Below are positions 44,279 through 52,009 of a stretch of 64,000 bases of DNA, piece by piece. This DNA comes from Streptomyces sp. CB02058. Its GTDB lineage: Bacteria > Actinomycetota > Actinomycetes > Streptomycetales > Streptomycetaceae. The stretch covers positions 1,383,360 to 1,447,359 of the forward strand of contig NZ_LIPG01000002.1 in the NCBI RefSeq assembly GCF_001905505.1, read 5' to 3'. Below the pieces are notes generated by a model that saw nothing but the letters and a program-made list of their open reading frames with translations, was not told the origin of the DNA and did no database searches. Made by a program: the position numbers and the translations under genes. The first letter of the stretch is position 1; each line of letters begins with the position of its first letter.

Positions 44279-44297
44279 CCCATGATTCTATGATGGG
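44279..44297. promoter_or_regulatory. Candidate GntR operator before the MFS gene
   Basis: CCCATGAT-TCT-ATGATGGG pairs in 7 of 8 positions and ends 3 bases before the MFS start codon. Its location fits repression of the carrier by the divergent GntR protein. The sequence does not match the FadR consensus TGGT-N3-ACCA. Confidence 0.5.
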
Positions 44298-44300
44298 CCC

Positions 44301-45560
44301 ATGCTTCACGAGGAGACCCCGACCCTGAGCCCCGCCGAGACCCCCACCCGCGCGCGGTCCGCCCCCGTGCCGTCGCCCTGGACGCTGCGGATCGTCCTCA
44401 TCGGCCTGGTCCTCGCCGCGCTCAACCTCCGCCCCGCCATCACCAGCCTCGGCCCCCTCCTCGAAGAGGTCAGGGACGGGCTGCACATGAGCGGCAGCGT
44501 CGCCGGTGTCCTCACCTCCGTACCGCCCCTCTGCTTCGCGCTGTTCGGCTTCATGGCGCCGCGGCTGTCCCGCCGGTTCGGGCCCGGCGCCGTCGTCTGC
44601 GCGGGCATGGCCGCCATCGCGGCCGGGCTCCTGCTGCGCCCCTTCGTGGGCGGCACCGCCGGTTTCCTCGTGGCCAGCGCCCTCGCGCTGATGGGCATCG
44701 CCGTCAGCAACGTCCTGATGCCCGTCATCGTCAAGCGCTGGTTCCCCGACCGGGTCGGCAGCGTGACCGGCCTCTACTCGATGGCCCTGGCCCTCGGCAC
44801 CGGTCTCGCCGCCGCCCTCACCGTGCCCCTGACCAGCGCACTCGGCGGCAGCTGGAAGACGGGACTGGCCGTCTGGGCCGCGCTCGCGGCCGTCGCGGTC
44901 CTGCCCTGGGCCGCGCTCGTACGGGACAGGGGCGCCGCCCCCGGGGAGCCCGGGGAACGGACCGCCGGCCCGGCCCCCGCCCTGCGGATCACCCGCAGCC
45001 GGACCTCCTGGGCGCTCGCCTGCTTCTTCGGCCTCCAGGCCACCGCCGCCTACATCACGATGCAGTGGATGCCCCAGATCTACCGCGACGCCGGGGTCTC
45101 CGCGGGCACCGCGGGCCTGCTGCTCGCCGTGATCATGGCCATGGGCGTCCCGCTCGCCTTCGTCATCCCGAGGGCCGCCGCCCGGCTCAAGAACCAGGGC
45201 ACCATCGCGCTCGTCCTCGGCGGCTGCGGGCTCGTCGGCTACGCCGGCCTGTACCTGGCGCCCGCCGGCGGTGCCTGGCTCTGGGCGCTGCTCCTCGGCA
45301 TCGCCAACTGCGCCTTCCCGCTCGCCCTCACCATGATCGGGATGAGGGCCCGCACCGGCGCCGGCGTGGTCAGGCTCTCCGCCTTCGCCCAGTCCACCGG
45401 CTATCTGATCGCCGCCCCCGGGCCCCTGCTCGTCGGCGTGCTCTACCAGCACAGTGGCGGCTGGGGACTGCCGATCCTGCTGATGGCGGGGCTCCTGGTG
45501 CCCCAGATGGCCGCCGGGGTGATCGCCGGAAGGGACCGGACGATCGAGGACGAATGCTGA
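44301..45560 (+). CDS. CynX/NimT-type MFS transporter
   Basis: 419 residues, 12 membrane helices, major facilitator superfamily. The early NLRPAITSLGPLLEEVRDGLHMSGSVAGVLTSVPPLCFALFG and GIAVSNVLMPVIVKRWFPDRVGSVTGLYSMALALG are typical of the CynX/YeaN group, which carries cyanate, 2-nitroimidazole or similar anions. It is transcribed with a 38-residue membrane protein 17 bases downstream. The substrate is unknown. Confidence 0.92.
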   Translation: MLHEETPTLSPAETPTRARSAPVPSPWTLRIVLIGLVLAALNLRPAITSLGPLLEEVRDGLHMSGSVAGVLTSVPPLCFALFGFMAPRLSRRFGPGAVVCAGMAAIAAGLLLRPFVGGTAGFLVASALALMGIAVSNVLMPVIVKRWFPDRVGSVTGLYSMALALGTGLAAALTVPLTSALGGSWKTGLAVWAALAAVAVLPWAALVRDRGAAPGEPGERTAGPAPALRITRSRTSWALACFFGLQATAAYITMQWMPQIYRDAGVSAGTAGLLLAVIMAMGVPLAFVIPRAAARLKNQGTIALVLGGCGLVGYAGLYLAPAGGAWLWALLLGIANCAFPLALTMIGMRARTGAGVVRLSAFAQSTGYLIAAPGPLLVGVLYQHSGGWGLPILLMAGLLVPQMAAGVIAGRDRTIEDEC

Positions 45561-45577
45561 GATGCGACACTGTGCGC

Positions 45578-45694
45578 ATGCCAGTGCTCGATCCGAATCC
45601 CCAGAACGGCCAGAAGAAGCTTCTCCTCGTGTTCGGGACGATGCTTCTCATCTCCGTGGTCATCGGTGTGATCGCCACGATCGCCTCCCCCTGA
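45578..45694 (+). CDS. 38-residue transporter-associated membrane protein
   Basis: From ATG 45578: MPVLDPNPQNGQKKLLLVF begins it and a single membrane helix (LLLVFGTMLLISVVIGVIATIA) ends it. It corresponds to the small SGM_5486-type proteins that I recall encoded directly after CynX-like MFS genes in Streptomyces. It may modulate the carrier. Confidence 0.8.
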   Translation: MPVLDPNPQNGQKKLLLVFGTMLLISVVIGVIATIASP

Positions 45695-45703
45695 CCGCCC
45701 GGG

Positions 45704-45721
45704 GGTGGGGACAGCCCCACC
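45704..45721 (+). terminator. Short hairpin after MFS operon
   Basis: GGTGGGG and CCCCACC with loop ACAG, 9 bases after the small membrane protein stop. Confidence 0.55.
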
Positions 45722-45832
45722 ATCCCCTAGGGGGCCAGGTTCAGGGTCGAGTGGGTGGGCCACCGGATGGGACCGCCGCCGGCCGGCCCGTAGGTTCTTG
45801 GTGACAACAGCCGAGGACCCACGGAGGCGGAC

Positions 45833-46033
45833 ATGCCGGCCCCTACCCGCACCCACCGCCCCGCCGCCGACACCGTCGAGGTCCGGCTGCCGTGGTGGGC
45901 CGTGGCGCTGCCCGCCGTCGCCTTCGCCGCGCTCCTCCTGCTGATCCTGGAACCCGGGCAGGCGCACGCCGCCGCGAGCGACCCCGCGATCGGGCGCCTC
46001 GTCGGGCACTTCCTGGGGCTTCTGCCCGCCTGA
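45833..46033 (+). CDS. Small membrane protein of unknown function
   Basis: 66 residues with one strong membrane helix (about 20-40, PWWAVALPAVAFAALLLLIL) and a polar N-terminus. AHAAAS after the helix could be a signal-peptidase site. A -10-like TAGGTT (45790-45795) lies upstream. I know no family. Confidence 0.65.
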   Translation: MPAPTRTHRPAADTVEVRLPWWAVALPAVAFAALLLLILEPGQAHAAASDPAIGRLVGHFLGLLPA

Positions 46034-46121
46034 CCTGCCCCTGACACCGTTGTTCACCCGCAGCGGGCGAGCACGTCAACACCCTGCGCCCGGAGCCGCA
46101 ATTCGTGCGAAGCTGAGGTGT

Positions 46122-46640
46122 ATGAGCGTCGATACACCTCGCAGGATCGTTCTTCTCAGGCACGCAAAGGCGGAATGGTCGCAGCAGTCCGACCATGAGA
46201 GGCCACTGGCCGAACGGGGCAGGAAGGACGCTCCCGTCGCGGGCCGCAGGCTGGCCGATTCGGGAACCGTCTTCGACCTGGCTCTCTGCTCGACCGCCAC
46301 CAGGACCCGCGAGACCTGGAAGCTGGCCGTCCACGAGTTCGACCAGCGTCCGAGGACCGTGTACGAGGAGCGGCTGTACGAGGCCTCCCTCGGCGAGCTG
46401 ATCGCCCTGTTCGACGAGACCCCCGACGACGTGCGGAACCTCCTCGTCATCGGCCACAACCCCGGCATGCACGGCGCCGCCGACGCGCTCAGCGGATCGG
46501 CGGAGGGCGACACCCTCGCCCGTATGACCAGGGACGGCTTCCCGACCGCCGCGTACGCCGTCGTCGAGTTCACCGGCTCCTGGAAGACCCTGGAGCACGG
46601 TGTGGGCAAGCTCGTCGAGTACTGGACGCCGAACGACTGA
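46122..46640 (+). CDS. sixA: Histidine phosphatase SixA-like
   Basis: 172 residues from ATG 46122. The phosphohistidine motif is IVLLRHAKAEW (RHG variant RHA), and the second catalytic His is in VIGHNPGMHG. The short length and the pattern ERPLAERGRKDA mark the SixA branch, which dephosphorylates phosphohistidine proteins in E. coli. The stop codon is the first base of a long palindrome. Confidence 0.92.
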   Translation: MSVDTPRRIVLLRHAKAEWSQQSDHERPLAERGRKDAPVAGRRLADSGTVFDLALCSTATRTRETWKLAVHEFDQRPRTVYEERLYEASLGELIALFDETPDDVRNLLVIGHNPGMHGAADALSGSAEGDTLARMTRDGFPTAAYAVVEFTGSWKTLEHGVGKLVEYWTPND

Positions 46641-46701
46641 CCGAGGACGTACGGAGGGGCGCCGGCACAGCTGTGCCGGCGCCCCTCCGTACGTCCTCGG
46701 T
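46640..46701. terminator. Perfect 62-bp palindrome between sixA and serB
   Basis: 31-base arms starting ACCGAGGACGTACGGAGGGG meet without loop bases at CACAG/CTGTG. The palindrome fills the gap between the stops of sixA and serB. It should act as a bidirectional terminator. Confidence 0.9.
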
Positions 46702-46705
46702 GCGG

Positions 46706-47962
46706 TCAGTCCACGAGGCCGTCGGCGGCCTCGACCTCTTCACGGGTGATCCCGAGCAGATACAGCACGGTGTCCAGGAACGGGACGTTCACCGCCGTGT
46801 GGGCGGCCTGCCGGACGACCGGCTTGGCGTTGAACGCGACGCCCAGCCCGGCCGTGTTCAGCATGTCCAGGTCGTTCGCCCCGTCGCCGATCGCGACCGT
46901 CTGCGCCAGCGGCACCCCCGCCTGCTCGGCGAAGCGGCGCAGCAGCCGGGCCTTGCCCGCCCGGTCCACGATGTCGCCCACGACCCGGCCGGTCAGCCTG
47001 CCGTCGACGACCTCCAGCGTGTTGGCGGAGGCGAAGTCCAGCCCGAGGCGCTCCTTGAGGTCGTCCGTGACCTGGGTGAAGCCGCCCGAGACCACACCCA
47101 CCTGGTAGCCCAGCCGCTTCAGGGTCCGGATCAGGGTGCGGGCGCCGGGCGTCAGCCGGACCTCGGCCCGCACCTTCTCCACCACCGACACGTCGAGTCC
47201 CGCCAGCAGCGCCACCCGGGCGTGCAGCGACTGCTCGAAGTCGAGCTCCCCGCGCATCGCCTGCTCGGTCACCTCGGCGACCTCGGCCTCGCAGCCGGCA
47301 TGGGCCGCGAACAGCTCGATGACCTCGTCCTGGATGAGCGTCGAGTCCACGTCCATGACGACCAGCCGCTGCGCCCGGCGGCTCAGCCCGGCCGACACGA
47401 CGGCGATGTCGACGCCGATCCCGGCGGCCTCCGGCGCCAGCGCGGTCCTCAGTTCCTCCGTGGCCGTACCGGACACGGCGAACTCGACGGCGGTGACGGG
47501 GTACTTCGCCAGACGGAAGATGCGGTCGATGTTGCCGCCCGTGGAGGTGATCCGGGCCGCTATGGCCGCCGTGGACTCCGCGGTCAGCGGGTGGCCCAGC
47601 ACGGTCACATGGGAACGCCCGTAGCCGCGGGGCCGGTTGTCGCCCGTACCCGAGATGATCTCTGCCTGGAGCTTGAGCGACTCCGCCCAGCTGTGCACGG
47701 TCGACCGGAGGTCGCCCTCGGTCGTGCCGCCCGGGGCCGGAGAGGTCACCAGGGCGCACAGCACGATGCGTCCGCGGGTGACGACCTGCTCGATGTCCAC
47801 GACATCGACGGCGAAGGCGGCAAGGGTGTCGAAGAGCCCGGCCGTGATGCCCGGACGGTCCTTCCCGAAGATCTTGACCAGAAGGGTGGGTGCGTCCGCG
47901 TCCCGAGGGGGCTCGGGGAGCTCAGGAGACCGGGGAGACCGAGGTGGCTGAGATGCGCTCAT
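46706..47962 (-). CDS. serB: Phosphoserine phosphatase with N-terminal ACT domains
   Basis: 418 residues. Residues 25-190 have two ACT-like halves (LLVKIFGKDRPGITAGLFDTLAA; RSHVTVLGHPLTAESTAAIAARI). The HAD phosphatase follows: motif I MDVDSTLIQDE, motif II VVSGGFTQV, motif III-IV GDGANDLDML. It hydrolyses phosphoserine to serine, and the ACT part may give serine feedback. A basic/Pro-rich N-terminus (MSASQPPRSPRSPELPEPPRD) leads. Confidence 0.95.
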   Translation of the reverse strand: MSASQPPRSPRSPELPEPPRDADAPTLLVKIFGKDRPGITAGLFDTLAAFAVDVVDIEQVVTRGRIVLCALVTSPAPGGTTEGDLRSTVHSWAESLKLQAEIISGTGDNRPRGYGRSHVTVLGHPLTAESTAAIAARITSTGGNIDRIFRLAKYPVTAVEFAVSGTATEELRTALAPEAAGIGVDIAVVSAGLSRRAQRLVVMDVDSTLIQDEVIELFAAHAGCEAEVAEVTEQAMRGELDFEQSLHARVALLAGLDVSVVEKVRAEVRLTPGARTLIRTLKRLGYQVGVVSGGFTQVTDDLKERLGLDFASANTLEVVDGRLTGRVVGDIVDRAGKARLLRRFAEQAGVPLAQTVAIGDGANDLDMLNTAGLGVAFNAKPVVRQAAHTAVNVPFLDTVLYLLGITREEVEAADGLVD

Positions 47963-48180
47963 GGTGCTCCCACCGTATAGGGCGGCCGGGCGGGCTCCGA
48001 AGCCCGTCCCGAGTGGCGGACAGCCCGATCCGGGGACCCGGCGGGCCCGGCGGGCCGGGAGAAGGTGCCTCGGATGCGGTGCTCCCGACCGCTTTCTCCC
48101 GAGTCCGCCGGTGGAATGCGCAGCCTCCGCGCCCTCTTCACGCCGCCCGGCTTTCCGTCGGGGGACCGCTCCTGGAATAG

Positions 48181-48209
48181 TTCGCCACGATGTTCAGCAT
48201 CCCTAGGCT
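48181..48209 (+). promoter_or_regulatory. Candidate promoter of the FHA-ABC gene
   Basis: TTCGCC (48181-48186) and TAGGCT (48204-48209) are spaced by 17 bases. The GTG start is 33 bases downstream with GGGGGA before it. A plausible but weak match. Confidence 0.35.
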
Positions 48210-48241
48210 TCCTGCGACGGGAGCGACACGGGGGACGACTA

Positions 48242-50818
48242 GTGGGGCGCGGAGTGCCGGAACTCGTACTGGAATTGAATGGAAGGACCTGGACGCTCGA
48301 TCCGTCCAGGTCGTACGCCCTCGGACGTGATCCGCAGGGCGACATGATGATCGACGATGCCAGAGTCTCGTGGCGGCATGCCACGATCAGCTGGAACGGG
48401 CGCGGCTGGTCCATCGAGGACCATGGGAGCACGAACGGCACGTATGTGCAGGGTCAGCGGATCCAGCGGCTGGAGATCGGCCCCGGAAGCGTCGTGCATC
48501 TGGGCAACGCCACCGACGGACCGCGGCTGAGCCTCAGCGCCGCGGCGGGTGCCGGGGCCCAGCAGGCCCCCGTGCAGCAGCCTCAGCACGCCCCTGCACA
48601 GCCGCAGCAGCCCGTACAGCAGCCGCAGGCTCCCGTACAGCAGCCGCAGCAGCAGGGGGCGGCCGGCTGGCCCGGCGGCCAGGCGCCGCAGCAGGGCTGG
48701 CAGCAGCCCCAGGTCCCGCACCAGGGGCAGCAGCCTCCGGTCCCGCACCAGCAGGGCCACGGCGCGGGCGGTCACGGCGGCGCGGCGGGAGCTCCGCCGG
48801 TCTACGGGGACCGCAGCCCGACCACCTTCCACCAGCTGGACCTCGGCCGGGTCATGCGCATCGGCCGTGCGCTGGAGAACGAGCTGGTGGTCTCCGACCT
48901 CCAGGTCTCGCGTCTGCACGCCGAATTCCGGGCGACGCCCGACGGCCGCTTCGAGATCCGGGACCTCGGGTCGCACAACGGCACCTACGTCAACGGCCAG
49001 CCGCTCAGCAAGTCCGGCTCCGCGCTCATCGGCCCCAACGACATCGTCGGTGTCGGTCACTCGACCTTCCGGCTGGTCGGGGACCGGCTGGAAGAGTTCG
49101 TCGACACCGGTGAGGTCTCCTTCTCGGCCCGCCACCTCACGGTGACGGTCGACGGCGGCAAGGACATCCTCAAGGACGTCTCCTTCGGCGTCCCGGAGAA
49201 GTCCCTGATCGCCGTCATCGGCCCCTCGGGTTCCGGCAAGTCCACCCTGCTCAAGGCGCTCACCGGCTACCGGCCCGCCAACCAGGGCGACGTCCTCTAC
49301 GACAACCGGAACCTCTACAAGCAGTTCGCCGAGCTGCGGCAGCGCATCGGGCTGGTCCCGCAGGACGACATCCTGCACAAGGAGCTCACGGTCACCCGGG
49401 CTCTGCGGTACGCCGCCAAGCTGCGCTTCCCCGCGGACACCACCGAGGCCGAGCGCACCGCCCGGATCCACGAGGTCCTCGCCGAGCTCAAGCTCGACAT
49501 CCACCGGGACAAGAAGATCACCTCGCTCTCCGGCGGCCAGCGCAAGCGCGTCTCGGTCGCCCTGGAGCTGCTGACCAAGCCGTCGCTGATCTTCCTCGAC
49601 GAGCCGACCTCGGGCCTGGACCCGGGCATGGACCGCGATGTCATGCAACTGCTGCGCGGCCTCGCCGACGACGGCCGTACGGTCCTCGTCGTCACGCACT
49701 CGGTGGCCGAGCTGGCCATCTGCGACAAGCTCCTGGTGATGGCCCCCGGCGGATCGGTCGCCTACTTCGGGCCGCCCGAGGAGGCGCTCAACTTCTTCGG
49801 CTACACCAGCTGGGCCGACGTCTTCTCGGCGTTCGAGAACTACCGCGACTACGACTGGTCGGGACGCTGGCGCGGCTCGCAGCACTACCAGATGTACGCC
49901 GCCGACATCGACGCCGTCGCCGCACAGTCCGTACACATGCCGCCGCCGCAGCAGATGCGCCCGCCGAAGCCCTCGGGCTGGATGGCGCAGCTGTGGACGC
50001 TGATGCGCCGCTACCTCTCGGTGATCGCGTCCGACAAGGGGTTCCTGCTCCTGATGGTGCTCCTGCCGGCCGTGCTCGGCGTCGTCAGCGTCGTCATCCC
50101 CGCGGAGTTCGGCCTGGCGGAGCCCGATCCGCCCTCCCGGTTCAACGGCAAGGCCGGAACGATCATGCTGATCCTGGCGGTCGGCATGTGTTTCGCCGCC
50201 GCCGCCAACTCCGTACGAGAACTGATCAAGGAACGGGTGATCTACGAGAGGGAACGGGCCACCGGTCTCTCCCGCTCCGCCTATCTGCTGTCCAAGGTGA
50301 TCGTCCTCGGTGTGATCACGGCCTTCCAGGGCGTGATCATCTGCGGCATCGGCTTCTCCACCCGCGAGCTGCCGGAGGAGGGCCTGTTCATGCCCCCCGC
50401 CGCCGAGATCTGCGTGTCGATCATCGTGCTCGGCTTCACCTCGATGATGTTCGGCCTGATGATCTCCGCGCTGGTGAAGACCTCCGAGAAGACGATGCCG
50501 CTGCTCGTCATGTTCGCCATCGTCCAGGTCGTCTTCACCGGTGTGCTCTTCCAGGTCTACGGCTCGCCGGGCCTGGAGCAGTTCGCCTGGCTGATGCCGT
50601 CGCGCTGGGCGGTCGCCGCGGCCGGTACGACGCTCGACCTCGCCCATCTCATGCCGCCGTGGGACCCGAAGAACCCGACGGATCTGGACCCGCTGTGGGA
50701 GCACTCGGCCGGCCAGTGGGGCATCAACATCACGGTGATGCTCGTCATGAGCGGCGTCCTCTTCTTCGCGGTCTCCCGGATGCTGCGGCGCCATGAGCCC
50801 GAGGTGATGCGCAAGTAG
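48242..50818 (+). CDS. ABC exporter with two N-terminal FHA domains (ABCG-type half transporter)
   Basis: 858 residues from GTG 48242 (GTG 48254 is an alternative). Order: FHA 1 (about 8-97, GRDPQGDMMIDDARVSWRHA and DHGSTNGTYV); a Gln/Pro-rich linker (105-170); FHA 2 (200-280, IGRALENELVVSDLQVSRLHA and DLGSHNGTYVNG); an ABC ATPase (290-530, GPSGSGKST at 327-335, LSGGQRKRVS, FLDEPTSGLD); and an ABC-2 permease with six helices. FHA domains read phosphothreonine, so a Ser/Thr kinase probably controls it. The relative Rv1747 of M. tuberculosis is regulated by PknF. The substrate is unknown. Confidence 0.94.
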   Translation: MGRGVPELVLELNGRTWTLDPSRSYALGRDPQGDMMIDDARVSWRHATISWNGRGWSIEDHGSTNGTYVQGQRIQRLEIGPGSVVHLGNATDGPRLSLSAAAGAGAQQAPVQQPQHAPAQPQQPVQQPQAPVQQPQQQGAAGWPGGQAPQQGWQQPQVPHQGQQPPVPHQQGHGAGGHGGAAGAPPVYGDRSPTTFHQLDLGRVMRIGRALENELVVSDLQVSRLHAEFRATPDGRFEIRDLGSHNGTYVNGQPLSKSGSALIGPNDIVGVGHSTFRLVGDRLEEFVDTGEVSFSARHLTVTVDGGKDILKDVSFGVPEKSLIAVIGPSGSGKSTLLKALTGYRPANQGDVLYDNRNLYKQFAELRQRIGLVPQDDILHKELTVTRALRYAAKLRFPADTTEAERTARIHEVLAELKLDIHRDKKITSLSGGQRKRVSVALELLTKPSLIFLDEPTSGLDPGMDRDVMQLLRGLADDGRTVLVVTHSVAELAICDKLLVMAPGGSVAYFGPPEEALNFFGYTSWADVFSAFENYRDYDWSGRWRGSQHYQMYAADIDAVAAQSVHMPPPQQMRPPKPSGWMAQLWTLMRRYLSVIASDKGFLLLMVLLPAVLGVVSVVIPAEFGLAEPDPPSRFNGKAGTIMLILAVGMCFAAAANSVRELIKERVIYERERATGLSRSAYLLSKVIVLGVITAFQGVIICGIGFSTRELPEEGLFMPPAAEICVSIIVLGFTSMMFGLMISALVKTSEKTMPLLVMFAIVQVVFTGVLFQVYGSPGLEQFAWLMPSRWAVAAAGTTLDLAHLMPPWDPKNPTDLDPLWEHSAGQWGINITVMLVMSGVLFFAVSRMLRRHEPEVMRK

Positions 50819-50844
50819 CGGGACCGCACCGGACCCGGAAACGC

Positions 50845-50880
50845 CCGAGGGCGGCAACCCCGTGGGGTGCCGCCCTTCGG
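50845..50880 (+). terminator. Terminator after FHA-ABC gene
   Basis: CCGAGGGCGGCAACCCC pairs with GGGTGCCGCCCTTCGG around GTG with one bulge on each side, 27 bases after the stop. Confidence 0.7.
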
Positions 50881-50954
50881 CATGTGCCGGCCGGTCACGC
50901 GACGCTGCGGACCGGCGGGCCGGCTGTCTGCCCAGGCCTTGCTCGGTGCGTGGC

Positions 50955-51701
50955 TCAGTACGCGCTGTCGACGTTGTCGATGGAGCCGTACTTGTCGGCG
51001 GCGTAGTTCGCGGCCGCGGTGATGTTGGCGACCGGGTCGTACTGGTCGTGCTTGGTGCCCTTGACGTGGTAGTAGTCGAAGGTCGGCTTGATCACCTGCA
51101 GCAGGCCCTTGGACGGGACGCCGTTGATCGCGTTGATGTCCCAGTCGTTGATGGCGCGGGGGTTACCGCTGGACTCGCGCATGATGTTGCGGTGCAGGCC
51201 CTCGTACGTACCGGGGATGTCCTTCTTGTCCATGATGGCGAGCGCCTCACGGATCCAGCCGTCGAGGTTGTTCGCGTAGACCGGCTTGCGGTCGGCCGCG
51301 CGGCTGGCCTTCTTCTCGGCTGCACGCTTCTTGGCGGCGGCCTTCTTCTTGGCGGCGGCCTTGCTCTTCGCCTCGGCGACGGCCTTGGCCTTGGCCTCGG
51401 CCTTCTCGGCCGCCTTCTTCTTCGCGGCCGTCTCCTCGGCCTTGGCCGCGTCGACGGACTTCACGAGCTGGTCGGTCGTGTTCTGCCCCAGGCCGGTGGC
51501 CTTGAGGCTCTGCGTCTGGGCGCCGGTGTAGGCGACCGGCGCGGCGGCCGAAGCGGCCTGCGGCTCGGTGGTGGCCGACGCGTCGTTCGGGACGAGCGAC
51601 AAGGCGATGCCGGCGGCGGCCAGGGTCGAGACTCCCGCGACGGAGAGCTTCTGGACCTTGTTCAGACGACGGCTACGGCTGGTGATACGGGAGAAAGACA
51701 T
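50955..51701 (-). CDS. Secreted lytic-transglycosylase-like (SLT domain) protein
   Basis: 248 residues from ATG 51701. The signal peptide is long (RSRRLNKVQKLSVAGVSTLAAAGIALSL), mature from about DASA. Residues 85-140 are an Ala/Lys/Glu coiled coil (KKKAAEKAEAKAKAVAEAK). The C-terminal 90 residues are an SLT-type domain: LHRNIMRESSGNPRAINDWD with the catalytic Glu, then SKGLLQVIKPTFDYYHV and the YDPVANITAAANYAADKYG motif. It should cleave peptidoglycan and act at the wall. A structured 5' leader precedes it. Confidence 0.92.
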   Translation of the reverse strand: MSFSRITSRSRRLNKVQKLSVAGVSTLAAAGIALSLVPNDASATTEPQAASAAAPVAYTGAQTQSLKATGLGQNTTDQLVKSVDAAKAEETAAKKKAAEKAEAKAKAVAEAKSKAAAKKKAAAKKRAAEKKASRAADRKPVYANNLDGWIREALAIMDKKDIPGTYEGLHRNIMRESSGNPRAINDWDINAINGVPSKGLLQVIKPTFDYYHVKGTKHDQYDPVANITAAANYAADKYGSIDNVDSAY

Positions 51702-51825
51702 ACAGTCGTACCTCTTCGGATCGTGGTGCCCTCGGCGAGGACGCGGACGGAAGCGCCGGGGCGCATCTCCGTCGGGGACAACACGATTCTTAGCTACCGC
51801 AAAACGCCATGGCAAAGGTGTGACG

Positions 51826-51923
51826 TACGAAGCCGGATAGTGGAACGCGGTCTTGTTCATACCTCCTTGTCCGGTTTGAACCCCGAGAACTTGCCCGGTT
51901 TGCGCCAACTATCCGTCTTCGTA
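51826..51923 (-). promoter_or_regulatory. Candidate structured leader element upstream of SLT gene
   Basis: TACGAAGACGGATAG (minus strand of 51909-51923) pairs with CTATCCGGCTTCGTA (51826-51840) in 14 of 15 positions and encloses 68 bases. Inside are two direct copies of CAAACCGG(G/A)CAAG (51890-51902 and 51866-51878), 24 bases apart. The element ends 125 bases before the SLT start. The rest of the 308-bp gap (51702-52009) has no gene that I can support. Confidence 0.55.
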
Positions 51924-52009
51924 AGTGACCTGGGTCCTATGCCTGGGCTCACATGGGGAGCCCTTCGCACTCACAAATAGTTGCTTCTGTGATGCGGAGC
52001 GTAAGGGGC

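Noticed and set aside
51702..51890. An in-frame upstream extension of the SLT protein beginning at an ATG right after AAGGAGGT
   Set aside because: It would place about 50 polar, Arg/Pro-rich residues before a clear signal peptide. The ribosome-binding site also touches the ATG without a spacer.
51702..52009. A c-di-AMP (ydaO-type) riboswitch before the SLT gene
   Set aside because: Such elements are common before Streptomyces wall hydrolases, but I cannot find the conserved motifs that I recall.
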